Assembly (NCBI GenBank): GCA_008508345.1
Contig: QNGE01000971.1
Location: forward strand, 140,276 to 204,275
Direction of reading: 5' to 3'
Length of the DNA stretch: 64,000 nt
Origin: Paragonimus westermani
Taxonomy: Eukaryota > Platyhelminthes > Trematoda > Plagiorchiida > Troglotrematidae
The notes beneath the pieces are model-generated. The model was not told where the DNA came from and made no database searches. It saw only the letters and a program-made list of their open reading frames with translations. A program made the position numbers and the translations under genes. Positions 44,609-58,200 of this stretch are shown here, piece after piece (position 1 is the first letter of the stretch; every line of letters begins with the position of its first letter).

Positions 44609-46849
44609 GCCGTGTCGCGTTCACTCCTAGGACAGACCACTAAGGATACCTTTCATGATAGTGTGGTTCTCCGGCGCTAGAATGCCATCTACATTGAGCC
44701 TCATTGACGGCTCGTTGTCTGGAAACCATGAAACTCCTGGGACGACAATGCGGTATCTTAAAACGGGCATGTAGACAGGCAAAGGTTATGAAACATACTG
44801 ACAACCGTCGGCGCATTTAAAAGCTGGCAAAAGCATCAACCAACCACCATCAGAGTAATACTTTTCCACGATACGGAGACTGGACTGTTGTAGTTGAATC
44901 AGTGCAAATAATAATCAGTGTTTTCTTTGTTGAATTATTGAGTACCACTGAGTGTCATCCGCCATCAGATAAGCCACTATTGATTTGCGCACTATTGACA
45001 GGCTGCACTCAAGTGCAACCAATAAACAATGCATCAAACAGTACGCAGGTTATCGTTGATAGAATGGGACATGTTACCTATGTTTACGTTATACCATACG
45101 TACCGCAGATAGAAACGGTCACCTGATAACGTCGGGTACATTCATGTTTAGGAATGACCTTCCCTTGTCTAGTTTCCGCCTGAAATACTGACGGGGAAAT
45201 AGACCGAACATATAATAATAAGAGTGGTATATTTCTCCACGCATCCCTGAGAAACACGCTTAGGAGAGCGTGAGCAATGTACACGCTGTAAAGCCATATA
45301 CACATTTAAACACCACAGTCGCAAATTGTACATTGAGTCAGCTATGTGAATCGAGCAGCAAAACAGACGTTATATGAGGGAAAAATTTAACTTCAGGAAG
45401 AAAACTTTGAGGTACATACTTCTGAGATAACAATATCCAGAATCTACAAAATTATATAAAATGGTTGAGTTGTTACATCAATCAGGGCCCCACAATGTGA
45501 CCACTGGCCTAGTGGTCAATGTCGTGCCAAAAAAGCGCTTAGAAGATGGAGGGGATGTACTGTCAAAGAACTTCATCGTTATATCATGTGGCAGTCTCGG
45601 GAAAATGTACAGAAAATTGTGAAATGATTGGGGGCGGTGGGAACGCTTGTACTTTTCAGGGGAACAGATAGGCCTCTCCACCGGACTTCATTCTCCGCTC
45701 AAATTCCAAAGAACCTTGGGGATCTCGTGATATGCTCAACCATTGATGGATTTTGTGTCCGAGCGGGGTGGAATGTTTTCTCACCTGAGATATATCTACA
45801 AAACCAAAAATGAAAAGCGAAATCATGCGGTAAACTAGGAAACGTGCAACTGAATGTGTGAGTTATGACAAACGACGGAACATGTGATATTTCCGCATAA
45901 CCTATCATGTGACGTTAACAACATTGTGTCGATTGATGACATACATGCCATATGCGAGCAGCTGTTATCAAATAACTCGAAAGGGGATCGATTATCAGCT
46001 TCCCTTATTATACGATCACTGCCGAATTCAGATGTCTATTATCTCTGTACGGCCGATATATGGAAGCAGAAGAATGTTCGACAATACCGCGAGGGTGCCA
46101 GGTGGTCTATCAAGGGGAGAAGAAGTAAGAGTTGTAACGTAGGGCATTGATGTAGTCATGAAACGAACAGGTTGGGTTTCTTTTTTTCAAGCAGTTTTAG
46201 CATGCTCAGGTTTTGCGTAGTGGTTTACAACACACACAAGCTACCAATAAGTATGGATTAAGTGCACACCAGGATGATTGGTGTATTACTAACGGGCATG
46301 TGTATATCAACACCTACACGTGTTGGCTATAGATACATTTTCTTGTTTGCGGGCAGGTCTAGAAGCAAGTCAAAAAGTACAAGATCAATCCTGAAATTGA
46401 CACTTGTGATCATTTCAAAGGGATGCGTGACATAACACCACGGACCACGGGTGGTTTAGCATCAGATTTCATTAGGTCCGTTTTCAAAGATATCGTCCCC
46501 CGACAGGTAGGGCTTCAAGATAAACGTGACGTTCGTTAATGTTAGGAAAGGTCTTGAGCTTCCTTTGAATTATTGGACATTCTTAGTGGCTCAAAATGCA
46601 TACAGGAGTTTGCTCCAAATGTAGGAATATTTCAACAGGAAAAATTCTGAACGCAGTTTTTCTGGATTGTAAAAGCTGTCAAAGTGAATTTCTTGACCCT
46701 GAAGTTGTACGTTGACCTGTGTTGTGAGTCACGGAGCTGATAGAGAATTTATTGCCATAGACCAGATTATACATGAGTGCAAGGCTAAGCCTGAGTCGCC
46801 GTAATCAAAGAGTATCGAATGCAAGCATCTGGCAGCGTTCTCTGTAGCT
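44609..46849. other. No confident gene; one exon-like ORF
   Basis: Plus 44902-45126 and plus 45884-46150 are protein-like open stretches without known motifs; the latter is listed separately. No transposon code was recognised. Confidence 0.35.
45884..46150 (+). CDS. Exon-like ORF, unrecognised
   Basis: The frame contains VSIDDIHAICEQLLSNNSKG, then LIIRSLPNSDVYYLCTADIW and a basic end. Its composition resembles a folded protein more than the neighbouring ORFs do. Splice sites are uncertain (a GCCAG|GTGGTC donor-like site lies near 46100), and no flanking exon could be joined. It may be chance. Confidence 0.2.
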   Translation: MIFPHNLSCDVNNIVSIDDIHAICEQLLSNNSKGDRLSASLIIRSLPNSDVYYLCTADIWKQKNVRQYREGARWSIKGRRSKSCNVGH

Positions 46850-46951
46850 CAGAGTAGATGGATAACCCAATTAGCTTTTCGTGATTGCATGTCGGACGCT
46901 TTCCATAGTTGGTCTATCAGACTTGCGCAGGTGGCTATATATAAACGTTCA

Positions 46952-48010
46952 CTACTCAAGCTGGAGTCCTGCGCATAGTTTATAAAGGTGTAATCGTGCA
47001 GAAGGTAGGAAGAATGAGTGTTCAACGTAACCTATTGTCTGTCTAGTTTTAGCAACTAGAAAAGATATATGTTCCGCAAAGTTAAATGAGTCTAAGTAGC
47101 GCGAACCTAGATCAAGTACTGAGTTGGCGGTTGATTTGTTGTGACCGTCTAGCTTCATAGCGCCATCTGGTGCGTGAAAAAAATGCACGACGATAGTGGA
47201 TTTATCGGTTGAAAATTTCATCAGCCAAGTTTGACACCAGATCTTTAATGATATGAAGTTCTTCCGTATATTTTCTAAACATGCATTGAGATTGTCAGGA
47301 AACAAACTGTGAAAAAGTCTGATATCATCAGCGTGTAGGACTAGTTTGCCATGCTTCATAATTTCACGTGCACTGTTTATATATGTGAAAAAGAGTAACG
47401 GTCCCGAAACACTTCCTTGTATCACCTCACTAGTGACTGATCTGGATGCTGAGCTGTTGTCTCCTACTTTCAGTTTGTTCGCGGCCTGTCAGGTATAAAG
47501 AAAACCCGCTAAGCAATGAATCACGTATACGAAACGATGCTACCTTAAGCAGAAAACGCTTATGAGTCGCTCGATCAAAAGCATTCGCCATATCCAACAG
47601 TATAATGATAATCGCCTCATCGGCGTCAGTAGGTTCTGTCACATGGTTGAGAGATTTTAGCTGGCACCTCATGCAGGGACGTTTGGTGAGAAACCCATGC
47701 TGTGAATGAATCGTAAGGTTTCGTGATAATAAGAATTATACCACGTGGCATTTTATTAACCTTACCAACACCCTAGAACAAATGAAGGTATGATTAATAG
47801 GACGAAAATTGATGACGTCATGTCGCGAGCCACTTTTATAGAGGGGCTTAATTGCAGAAGTTTTCAAGTGAAGAGGAAGGGACCTCGATGTTAGAGAAAG
47901 TGCATAAATATTAGGCAGAAGTAGAGGGATGTCTACTCCTTCATGTTTTAGAGCAATGGGGTGGATGCCATCACGACCATGCGGATAAGAAGGTTTGATA
48001 ATGGCTGAGA
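46952..48010 (-). pseudogene. CR1-B reverse transcriptase
   Basis: Starting near 48000 the minus strand reads IKPSYPHGRDGIHPIALKHE (RT opening), then SQHGFLTKRPC, ILLDMANAFDRATHKRFLLK (first catalytic aspartate), VIQGSVSGPLLFFTYINS and KLVLHADDIRLFHS (the A-D-D pair is intact), then WLMKFSTDKSTIVVHF and the C-terminal block. It is split over at least three frames, for example between 47430 and 47425. The enzyme would copy element RNA at the nicked target. Confidence 0.88.
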
Positions 48011-48699
48011 GAATATGAGCTCTGCATCAACACGGATATGGCCTACGAACGTACTCTTACTTACAGAGGGAGGTGGAGGCAGTATGTATCCTTCAATGTT
48101 GAGGGAAGCAGCAAACTATGAATTAAAGACCTCACAGATTATAAGAGGATCATCTACAGTAGTTTCGTCCTCCAGTGTCACGAATGAGATGGCAGGGTCT
48201 CCCCCGTTGTTTCTGCCTCACCAGTTGCGAGTTCTTACTTGTGTTGTTGAGCGCACGTTTTTCTTCACTTATGTGGGACATTTTGGTTCTATATTCTATA
48301 GCGTTGAACATTTTATGCATTTTCATGATAAGAGAAAATTCGCGTTTTCCGGTACCGTGATTTAGGACTTTTGAGCTTATCTTGCTCCTTTGGGGTGGGA
48401 ATTATGCCGTTACTGTACACATTACTGTGTTTTGATCTTTGTGGGGTTAAGATGTTAATGCAAGACCTAAAGTGTTCATTAAATACATCGGTGGTGATAC
48501 TAGGTTCAGAGGTCAGAAAAGATGTGTTCCACTCCAGAGATCTCGGCAGTGTTTTGAAAACGTTCCACTTGACGAATTTGGTTTGGCGGTAATGTATGAC
48601 GGTCGACACTTTCACACTTTTCAGGTCAAACATGAATATGTTGTGAGCCCTTCCTGGAAATTGTTCTGAGACGGACACAGTAGCAGAAATGACGTCTGT

Positions 48700-49000
48700 T
48701 ATAAAGATGAGATCCTAATTGTGGTCTTGTCTAGTAGATGCTGAAACATATTGGCGCCGTCCGTCTATTTGAACACACGCAAGGAACTCAGCTTGATTTG
48801 CAAGGGCGGTGAAAGAGATCCGAGTGATATTGGGCATGTCGAAGTCTCCGCCAATTATTTTGTCCTGTGAAGGTAAGGTTGGAACAGTTCAGTCTATTAA
48901 TAAGTTTCTTCGTGTCGTCATGAGTGGTTTAAGGTGGTTTATAGACATATCCTTAGAGTAATTCACAGAATCCAGTGGACATCAACAGCCACGAGGAGTC
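48700..49000 (-). pseudogene. CR1-B endonuclease remnant
   Basis: The minus strand gives VYKPP and THDDTKKLINRL, then KIIGGDFDMPNITRISF and DLIFIT. The middle motif corresponds to G-D-F-N-M-P in relatives, here G-D-F-D. Stops interrupt the reading. N-terminal parts should lie between 49000 and 49900 but are too decayed to read reliably. Confidence 0.7.
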
Positions 49001-49990
49001 ATGCATCATACCAAGACATGGCTCATCGAGAATGGCTGCAGAGTGTTGCCCCCTCAGGTAAACTAAACAACCTCCAACTTGTCCTACACCACAATTTCTT
49101 CAAAACGTGATAACCTCTAATGTTTTTTTGTGTGTCTGGAGTCTCAGGGGTGTACCAATGATTAGAATAATATAAGGGCTATATTAAAAGATGAAGGTTG
49201 TAAAAAATATGCATCTTAACAATTAGCGAACGCGCTTCGAAAGCAATAAACTTAGTGCATTTTTCTTGTTCAGCATCATTTTTAGATCTTCGAAACTGTT
49301 TGGAACAGAAGGGCCTTTGTGATTCAAAGACTCTAGTGACATCGCTTGGTCTGATGTCTTTATAGTGAGTTCATTAGAGAACGATCGGGTGTCACCTGTG
49401 TTTAAGTCCATGAGAGGATGTGTTGGAAAAGTGCCAGTAAGGTATGGTGGGGTAGCGAAACCATGGGGGTTAGTTGGTGGTGTGTTTGGGAGATATATGT
49501 ACCGCTGAAGGGGAGCAAGGCTGAGGTGAATCGGTCATGCCCACATGCACCGTGTCAACAAAAGGATCACGGGTTGCGTTTAGATGAGCCTTCGAAGTAT
49601 AGGGGTCTATATGTATTGAATGGGGTGTTGAAAGTAGGGTAAACAACTTCGGGGGCTCTGATTTAACCTCACACGAAATGATGCATCAGGCGAGGAATTG
49701 CTATTACTAGGCAGAGGTCTGGAACTGGAGGTTGGTAAGAGATGCTTCTTTTCATTCGCTGAGTACAGATTTGTGTTTCCTTGCTTGTTTGTTCCCTTAT
49801 GATATCAAGGAGGAATAGTCGAGCTGCCCAGAGGGTAGTGATTTTAAGGGGGTTTATTATCACGGATACCCCACTGGTGGTCGGTTTGTGGTCTCCTACG
49901 GGATCGGTTCAAAGTTGGAACACCAACGTTTCTTTGACTCATACACTGCCGATGTCCTGCCTTAGTTAAGCCAGTTACCGCGTAGATACT

Positions 49991-51000
49991 TTAAGGTTTA
50001 GACGCTCCATTGATTTCAATATAAACACAGTCATCGCATACCCTGTTTCGCCAGTTGATTCGTTGACCGACACTATTGGAACTGCCAGAATTTACTGTTA
50101 GATCAATCATGTCAGCGGATTTGTTCACTCTGATGGCGTTAGCATTGTCGGTAGGATCGTTTGCACATTCGGACGTGGTGCAACAATGCGAGACTGCGCG
50201 ATCTTTTGGATCCAGTTTATCATCTTTGTATATCGTTGTATCCTGTTTCGATGCGTCCTGGGTCACATGCTCAAAGACGGAGGTCCTGCACAGTAAGAGA
50301 TTTCGACATCCCCTTACAAGGGGCATTCTGTCCTCCATAATGTTTAACAATTTAAGCAAGGTTTTGGACTTATTAAAGTCCTGGGACTATATGAACTGCT
50401 TTGCAATTGCTTTGCTTTAGAATTTGAGTGATAGGGGGCAGCAGAACTTTTGTCTTCTTACGAAGACGGATGTAGTTATATGATGTCGGGTCTATTTTAC
50501 TAACCCTCGAGAGTATCTTCATAATTCTTTCCGGCTACAGCCTATCTGGCACACTGAGTACGATGGCACTGTTTAAGCAGCGCATCCGATTCGTGATTTC
50601 TGTTACCAATGGGTTGATGAACATGCCTGCGCTCCGAATACTATCCATTTTTGGACTTTCGGGCACTTTAAAAATGTGGCACAAACAGAGATTAGATTCT
50701 CTTTTACGGGCCAAAGTGTAGCACATCGTGCTGTTGGTTGAGCGAGCCTTGCTTCCAGCTTGGATACCCTCCCAAATAAATCCCCCAATATGCCATCCGC
50801 TGGAAAAAACAGTTTATAGTTTGGGAGGTGGGAACCGCCAGATTATCTCCACCCCCTGGAGCGGCATTATCTTTTGAAGAGCCTGTATAAGTTTTGTACC
50901 TAGATCCTTTGTCTTTAGGACGAGCAACTTGGCTTTTAGAGCTTGATATTATGGTTTTGACACCAGCGGATCTTGTATGGTGAGTGAGTTTGGTCACCAT
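49991..51000 (-). pseudogene. CR1-B ORF1, decayed
   Basis: From an ATG at 51000 the frame starts MVTKLTHHTRSAGVKTIISS and continues basic and polar, then breaks. The block at 50535-50726 contains NPLVTEITNRMRCLNSAIVL, aligned with the ORF1 at 36.7-37.3 kb. A further open segment at 49991-50359 (122 codons) includes DPTDNANAIRVNKSADMIDL and may be its C-terminal end. No catalytic function is expected. Confidence 0.65.
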
Positions 51001-51339
51001 GGTTCGTAAATATTATTGTTTCCGGGTGTACGTGGACGTGAGTGGAATGTGAGCAGATTGTATGGAATAAAAGCATCACTGATAACAATCGCATGAAAAA
51101 CTTCAAAATCAATATCCACGCAGTAATTACTTGCCATTCTGGAAACGCGCGCGTTTTTTGTAATTCAAGTAGATAACTAACTCACAAACGTGGTGGCACA
51201 GCCTTATTTGGCATTAGGTTTGAGCCCTATTGTGAAGCGCGACGCAAACAATGTGGTCAGGACTTACAAATCCATGCATGTCTCGCGAATAGCGCGAGTG
51301 ATGTCCGAAACATTTACTCACAGCTAATTGTTAGTAAGC

Positions 51340-52560
51340 CCGAAATCCATGCTGGACCAGGTGGCGTCTCTCCAGTGGTCATCAAGCAAGGAGTTGGAGA
51401 CATTCATCCTTTCACCTAATTTGTTCGTCCTACCATTTTTCTAGCTTCTTCCTCCCCCAATAGAAGAAGTCATTCGTTATACCTTGCCACGAGAGTGATC
51501 TAAGGCAGGACGTTCGTAATTATCTTCCCGTCAACCAGACATCCGTCTGCTTGATAGTGTTTGAAAAGATAGCAGAAGTGCACATTATAGAATTCTTGAG
51601 GTCGCAAAACTTATAAAATTTACCCAGCACAGTCCGCTCAGTAAGTGCCATCATATGGCATGTCAGTTGGAATTAGTAAACCATAAGTTGATGTCTGTCG
51701 ACGCAGAGAATCAGGTAACTGTCGTACTCCCATACATGCAAAAGGCCCTTGATTGCGTGCCACCTAAGCGCCTATTGGTCGACATTGCATCTTCTGGCAT
51801 AAAAGATCCCTTGTATACCTGGCTTTCGTCAAACCTTCGAGGCCTCACTCAAACGGTTAAAACAGGAGGACACAGCTGAACATTAAAATCAGTGACTCAT
51901 GGGATAATTTAACGAGGCCCTCTGAGACTGCTGCTCCTCCTAGTATAAACAAATGACCTGCGCGATGTTATTAATCATGGCAAACGTTTCCTGTTCACCG
52001 ACGATATTGAAACCGTTTACACATCCCACTAGTACAATAAAATCGTTTTCTGTCCACAAAATCGGGAAGAACCTGGCGCCATTCTAGTTTTGACGCAAAA
52101 CAGGGCTGATGAAGTTCTCAGCGAACAAACCGAACACAGTTGCATATGGCTGTAAATCACCCAGCGCTTATATCTCAACAGACTGTAATATGCTGATACC
52201 GCTACTTCCGTTTGAGGTCTCGGAGTACGGCATCCAGAATCCTTTAATTTTCCGCGAAAGAGTATGTTTTAAGGTGGCAAAAACCGAAGGAGAGTAGGTT
52301 GTGTTAAAAAGACGTTTAGTATACAGGCTGCGAGGTCAATGCTTCACAAAATGTGTGCTCCACGTCTACTTCAGTATTTCACATTCATTTGCTGCCACCT
52401 ACGCAAGTCTGATGGACTTGTGTTGAAAAAGCCTTCAAAGATCATCTACCAAGGGCTTATTGGAATGTTCTTCTTCATTCGCTTTTACAGAACGCCGTCC
52501 AAAATTTGCACTGATGAAATTTGGTTACGAAGACTGGAGTTAAATTAATGTGGAGCACTG
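51340..52560 (+). mobile_element. CR1-B reverse transcriptase fragment
   Basis: Plus-strand frames give GPGGVSPVVIKQGVGDI, then MACQLELVNHKLMSVDAENQ with KRLLVDIASSGIKDPLYTWL, MKFSANKPNTVA, CFKVAKTEGE and FICCHLRKSDGLVLKKPSK. All match the 46.9-48.0 kb copy in order, with many stops. Catalytic blocks are poorly kept (DMQKAFD appears as YMQKALD). The fragment ends just before a diverged copy of the dispersed repeat. It lacks endonuclease and ORF1, consistent with 5' truncation. Confidence 0.85.
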
Positions 52561-52589
52561 GGGAACAGCGTTCGCCCGATGTGGGGGTT

Positions 52590-52730
52590 CCAAAAGAAAA
52601 CGTGTGAAAGGTAACAGCATGAACATGCCTGAGCCAAATGCCCGGTAAGCCATGCACATGACTTACACAAACGCAGACTGAAACGGTGCTGTCAGTGGAG
52701 CGGCACGCTCTGTTGCACAATTTCAATGTA
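52590..52730 (-). repeat. Old diverged copy of the dispersed repeat
   Basis: Shares an ordered series of short matches with 28790-28910 on the same strand (TGAGCCAAA, AAGCCATGCACA, CACAAACG, CACGCT, ACAATTTCAA versus ACATCGAATTTCAA). Both read VHGLxGxWL on the minus strand. Divergence is high, so limits are approximate. Confidence 0.6.
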
Positions 52731-55288
52731 ATCCGTGCGCACTTTGTGGTTTCGACCAAGCCTTACTCTAAAATCCAATGATGCGACCTTTAAACGGCTT
52801 CTAGGTGCGCCAATAGCGGCGCGCTAAAAGGACGGGATAGTTAACCCCCTGCTTATTCTGATGATAAGATACTCACTAAGGAGACTCACACTCGGAGACT
52901 CCTGTCTGCTATCAACCAACAGCAAACATTCGAAAACAATATCCAAGGTCATGCCGAAAGGTTCGGGTTGGCACTTCAGAAAACGCCCGTCATGACTGAA
53001 TACACTTAGCATCAGGGAATAATTGCAGTGAATCTGGAGGCTCTTAAAAGTTAGACATCTGGACGTTCATTGTAGTTGAAACAGCAGTACTTTGCGGCGG
53101 TATTGCGCGATGTCTTGCCCACGTGAAGTGATTCGTTCTGTCGTCGTGAGAACCCTGTGGGGCCGACGAAGTGCAGAATATGGTGGTGTGGAAAAGATCG
53201 TGATGTTCTGGTCCGGAAGACCGGAGTGGCTAGAAGTTCAGACTACCTTCCCGATATATCTGAGAGAGTTCAGTTTGATATCTGTTGATCATTCACCCAG
53301 CATTGGTTTGTAAGCGTTTGGTTCACGTGGTCGGTGTTGTAGTCACTCTGAGGTTGTTGAAGTAGCATGTTGTATTCCCCATATTGAGTGAGGTATTCTT
53401 ATCTTAGTCTGGGTACGGAAACTTACAATTTTGCTTAGATGGTAGCTGGAAAGTTTCAATATTTCCCCTTTCCGTCCTGTTCAATTGATGCGTAGTTTCA
53501 CTTTCTGCTTCAGGTTTGTTCACTGAAATAATGGCGTCCAGTATGCTGCGTAGAAAAAGTGCACGGATGAAATGATGCTGGAATCAGTCGGCGAACCTAA
53601 TGAAAGTTGCAAGGAAAACGCTCCAGAAGAATGTAAATGACGTTTGACTTTCTTCTGCCTCACATAAACTGTATAACTCGATAAAATTCCCTTCTTTCAA
53701 AGTGTTTATTTTGGAGACCAGGATAGACTGAGTTTTGAGGTTTCTCACAAACGTAACGTCCGAGTTATCTGTATTGGATTATTTAGAATAAATCAGAGCT
53801 TGTCCAAATGAAAATGAGGAGTAGGAGTGGGTTGCGCGTTAGAAAATCTTTTGCTGTCTTTTGAGTGTCCTCCACATGGCTAGTCACGACGTCCACGAGA
53901 TTTTTGAAGATGTGCGTTTTGCTCGTGGTCGGTTCTCGCCTGCAACAGGACACGAGATCCCTTCCATCCTCATTTTTGCCTGGAATGGAATCGAGATTTT
54001 GGTTTGTTGGCAGCTCCTAAGCGTCTGAATGACTTTCCGCGATAATTCCACAGTGTTGTTACCGAACGCGGTGTTTTCTCAGATGGAATGGGTTTGCAGG
54101 TTGAGTTCACCGGGTTGAAAAGCTTTAAGCGCTTAAATGACTAGTTATCATCAATTAACCCCGACCACGTTAAGTGAGCATGCATGGATATACATTCGAT
54201 TCTGATAGCATCGGTTTTGACTCGATGATTTTTTATGGGGTGAGATTTCATGCAGTTGTGAATAACATCCTAATGATATTGATTGCATCAGCTAGTGTTA
54301 CAATTGTGTAGTTACTGTGGTTCCAGTTGTTTTGGTAAGATTCCTTCTATGCTGTCTGGGTCTTCAACAGCGCCGATTTCGAAGAGGTGACGAAGTACAA
54401 TCTTTCTATCCTAATTTTGTGAACTGAACTAGTATGCACATGTTGACTGAGGTATATGATGATTGCAGCTCTGGTTATCAAGCCCTTTGCCAGTGAACAC
54501 TGGGTATATGTAAAAGAAACGATCGAATACTGTTATGATTTCTGAGCGAAAAGAATAATGGCACGAGACGTAGTAAGTAGAGATGCTGTGGTGTTACTTC
54601 GAACAGGATGAAGTGTTGAGGGCGTTAATACTGACGGTGATCATGAGAACAACGATGAGTTTCAGGGAAGCTGACAGAAAGAACAGCGCCGTGGCAGCCA
54701 ATCACCTGACAACTGCTTAAACGAATCCGGTGACTATTAGCATAACCTCCTCTGGTAGCGCACTCGAGGAAGAACAGATGCGGATGCCGAGAATTTTTCT
54801 TGCAATAAAAACCACCATGTTGTACGATCAGCTCATACAGAAGGTCCCGAAGACTTAGAGTATCTGCAAGTTAGACGTGGAAAACGTCACCGTGGTCGGA
54901 CATCACTACTGCTTTGAAACCCATTAGGGGTTTGATTCTCGATCGTCTGTATTCTAGTGAGGAGAGATTCCATATTGTTCGCCATTTGCAGGAAAAGGAA
55001 TTCAGACGCTTCACTATCTTAGTGACCTTTCTGTGTATAATCTCAACTGTAGGTCATTTTGGAGGTCAAAATTCCCTTACACTGGCCCTGTCGCGCTCTT
55101 CCTCCTGACCCCGTCTAACCAAACGCCTGGTTTTGTTATTCCCATGGCAAATGCCCAAAGGTACCGATTCTTCTGCCCACCTTCCCCTACCCATTGAACC
55201 TCGCCCACCTGCCACACACCCATTGTTACCTGTCAGTCTCACCCTCGCTTCCCCCCTGTGAATACTGCCGTATTATGGTCCGCCATAA
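52731..55288. other. No gene recognised
   Basis: Only ORFs below 75 codons occur. From about 55090 the base composition changes (pyrimidine- and C-rich, CCTCCTGACCCC, CCTTCCCCTACCC), which probably marks the 5' untranslated region of the retroelement that follows. Confidence 0.4.
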
Positions 55289-58200
55289 AACTGTCACCAG
55301 CTCATCGGTCTGTCAAAAGGCCGGGTATTTAGACACACATCAGACCGATTCGATCGCATTGGGTCGGTTCGCCATTGCCTGTCGGTCGCTTGTGTCTGTA
55401 CTTATCGGCCGGAACGACGCACCGCCCTGATCGCGATGGAACTGCGGCGGTATGGAATCGACGTAGCAGCCTTGAGTGAGACAAGGCTTGCAGACCAAGG
55501 TAAGTTGCGGGAAGCAGGCGCCGGGTACACTTTTTACTGGATAGGCTACCCGACAGACGGTGTTCGGGAGCATGGTGTCTGTTTTGCAGTCGCTGATCGC
55601 ATCAATGGTTTGATGATAGGCGAACCGCACGGCATCAGCCCCCGAATGCTGTCGATGCGCCTGCGACTCGGTCGAGGTAAGTGTGCTACATTTGTTAGTG
55701 TTTATGGTCCAACTATGTGTCACACTGATGATACAAAGGACCAGTTCTATGATCAGCTGTCCGCCACAATCCGGTCTGCGCCAGTGAATGACCGACTGTT
55801 TGTTTTGGGTGACTTGAACGCTAGAGTTGGGCGCGACTCTGTAGCTTGGCCGGGAGTCCTCGGACCCTACGGCATTGGTTCAGTCAACGCGAACGGTGAT
55901 CGTCTGCTGCACCTGTGTGCTACTCACGAGCTGGCTATCACGAACACCCGATTCCAGCTGGATGCGAGCGACATCACGACGTGGACTCATCCACGAAGCG
56001 GTCACCACCACCTACTTGACTACGTGATTGTGCGGCAGCGCGACATTGGTGAAGTGCGCATCACGCGAGTGATGCGCGGGGCTGAATGTAGCACAGATCA
56101 TAGGCTGGTCAGGACCAAATTGTTTATCCATGTACGCAAGTCCGTTTATTGTAGATCTTTTGGACAACGGCAGAAGCTGGATATCAGAAGGTTGGAGAAC
56201 TTCGAGACGAAGGCTGCCTTTCAACGTGCAGTCGTCGCTCGCCTGCACAATGCTCCTGTACCCACTACCCCCGAGGGTATGTGGCAACAACTGAAGAAAC
56301 AGATTATGGTAGCAGCCACCGAGACGATCGGTGTGGAGCGCAAGAAACGCCCGGATTGGTTCGATGACAACAACGTGGCTATCTCCAACTTGGTACGAGA
56401 GAAGAATGCCGCGTTCGCCACATGCACAATGGACCCTGGCAATGGAGCGAAGAAGACTAGGTTCCGGAATATCCGCCGTCAACTGGCTGAGCGTGTTCGC
56501 GGAATTAAGGACAACTGGTGGAGGAAACAGGGCGAGCGCATGCAGGGCTTCGCAGATCGTCGGCAACACAAGGAGTTTTACGATTCGCTTAAGGCGATCT
56601 TCGGTCCGTCTATCCAGTCTACTAAAGCACTGGTAGACGTGGACACCGGTTGTTCTTGCAGCCAGCCGGAAGACATCATGGGAATATGGCGCAAACACTT
56701 CGGCAGCCTGTTAAACCGCCCTACTACAATTGATTGGGCGACTGTTAACAGTCTGCCGCAACAGGACGTCAAATCTTCGCTTGCTCTCGCCCCCGACTTG
56801 CTGGAGTTGCAGAGGGCGATTGGTCAACTGCGCAACGGGAAGGCTGCAGGCGAGGATGGGCTGCCAGGTGAGATCCTGAAGAATGGCGGTCCGGCGTTGG
56901 AACGCGCTCTGCTCCAGCTGGTTCACTCCATCTGGGAGCACGAGGTGATGCCGCAAGACTTCAAGGATGCCCTCATCGTACCCTTGTTCAAAGGGAAGGG
57001 TAGCAAGCAATGCACCGACAGCTACCGAGGTATCAGCCTCTTGAGCTGTGCAGGCAAGGTGCTTGCCAGAATCCTCTTGAACCGACTGAATGCGTCCGTT
57101 CTGGAGATGAATGTTCCCGAGGAGCAGTGTGGATTTCGGTCGAGTCGGAGTACAATCGACCTGGTGTTTGCTGCTCGACAGCTTCAGGAGAAGTGCCGAG
57201 AACGGAATCAGCCCTTGTATGCCCTGTTCGTGGACTTCACCAAAGCGTTCGATTCCGTGAACCGCGAGGCGCTGTGGACGGTGCTTGGTAAGTTTGGATG
57301 TCCAGGTAAGTTCGTCAATATGGTTAGATTGTTGCATGCGGGCATGAAGGCGAAGGTGCAATCGTGTGGATCGACCTCTGATGATTTCGACATCGTCACT
57401 GGCGTGAAGCAGGGTTGTGTTCTAGCCCCAGCCCTATTTAGTTTATATTTGACTGCGATGGTAACAGTTGCTTTTCAGAACTCTGGAGAGGATGGTGTCG
57501 AGGTGGAGTACCGGACGGACGGGCGTCTGTTGAATATCCGACGATTTGGCGCCTCAACCCGGCTGCAGACCTCAAGGATGCGGATGCTTCTGTTCGCCGA
57601 TGACAGCGCCTTGCTAGCGCACAGCGAAGAAGAACTGCAACGTCTAGCTACAGCATTCGCTTCGGCAGCATCGAAGTTCGGGTTGGACATCAACACAGGT
57701 AAGACGTATTCGTTTTTTCAGCCTTCTCCTGGTGGAGGTGCTGCTTGTGTACCTCCACCCGAAATTCGCATCGCTGGAGACACTGTGAATGGCTGCGGGG
57801 ATTTTTGCTACTTGGGTAGCAACTTGTCGACAGATCTGTCCGTGGACCGCGAGTTGAGAGCGCGTGTGGCAAAGGCTAGCGCTGCTTTCGGACGTCTTGA
57901 AAGGCGTGTCTGGAAGAATCACAGCCTGAAGATGGCCACGAAGTTGTGTGTCTACCGCTCAATGGTGCTGTCTATCCTGCTGTACGGCAGTGAGACGTGG
58001 ACACTGTATCAGCGGAACGTGAGCTATTTGAGCCGTTTCCATGTTCAGTGTCTGAGGCGCATCTTGGGTATTCGGTGGTCGGACATGATTCCGAACACTG
58101 AGGTACTGCGGCGAGCGGACATGGACGGGATGGAAGCCATGTTGATGCTGAACCAGCTCCGTTGGCTCGGTCACGTCCGTCGGATGGGCGATGACCGTAT

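Larger units (their letters stand above)
46850..51000 (-). mobile_element. CR1-B element, nearly full length but heavily decayed
   Basis: On the minus strand, from right to left: ORF1 from an ATG at 51000, an endonuclease around 48700-49000, and RT from about 48010 to 46950. Stops and frameshifts occur throughout. The same family supplies the pieces at 31438-31673, 36563-37332 and 51340-52560. The 5' parts of the two CR1-B copies at 51.0 and 51.3 kb face away from each other, with only about 340 bases between them. Confidence 0.85.

Noticed and set aside
45478..45908. Two adjacent minus-strand ORFs both containing an F-P-x-L-P-H-D peptide, suggesting a tandem repeat
   Set aside because: The nucleotide match is short and weak, and I could not extend it on either side.
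56012..56698. Minus-strand ORF of 228 codons (and another of 216 codons at 56711-57361)
   Set aside because: They lie antisense to the retroelement ORF with clear catalytic motifs, and their translations show no domain. Long antisense shadows are expected in GC-rich coding sequence.
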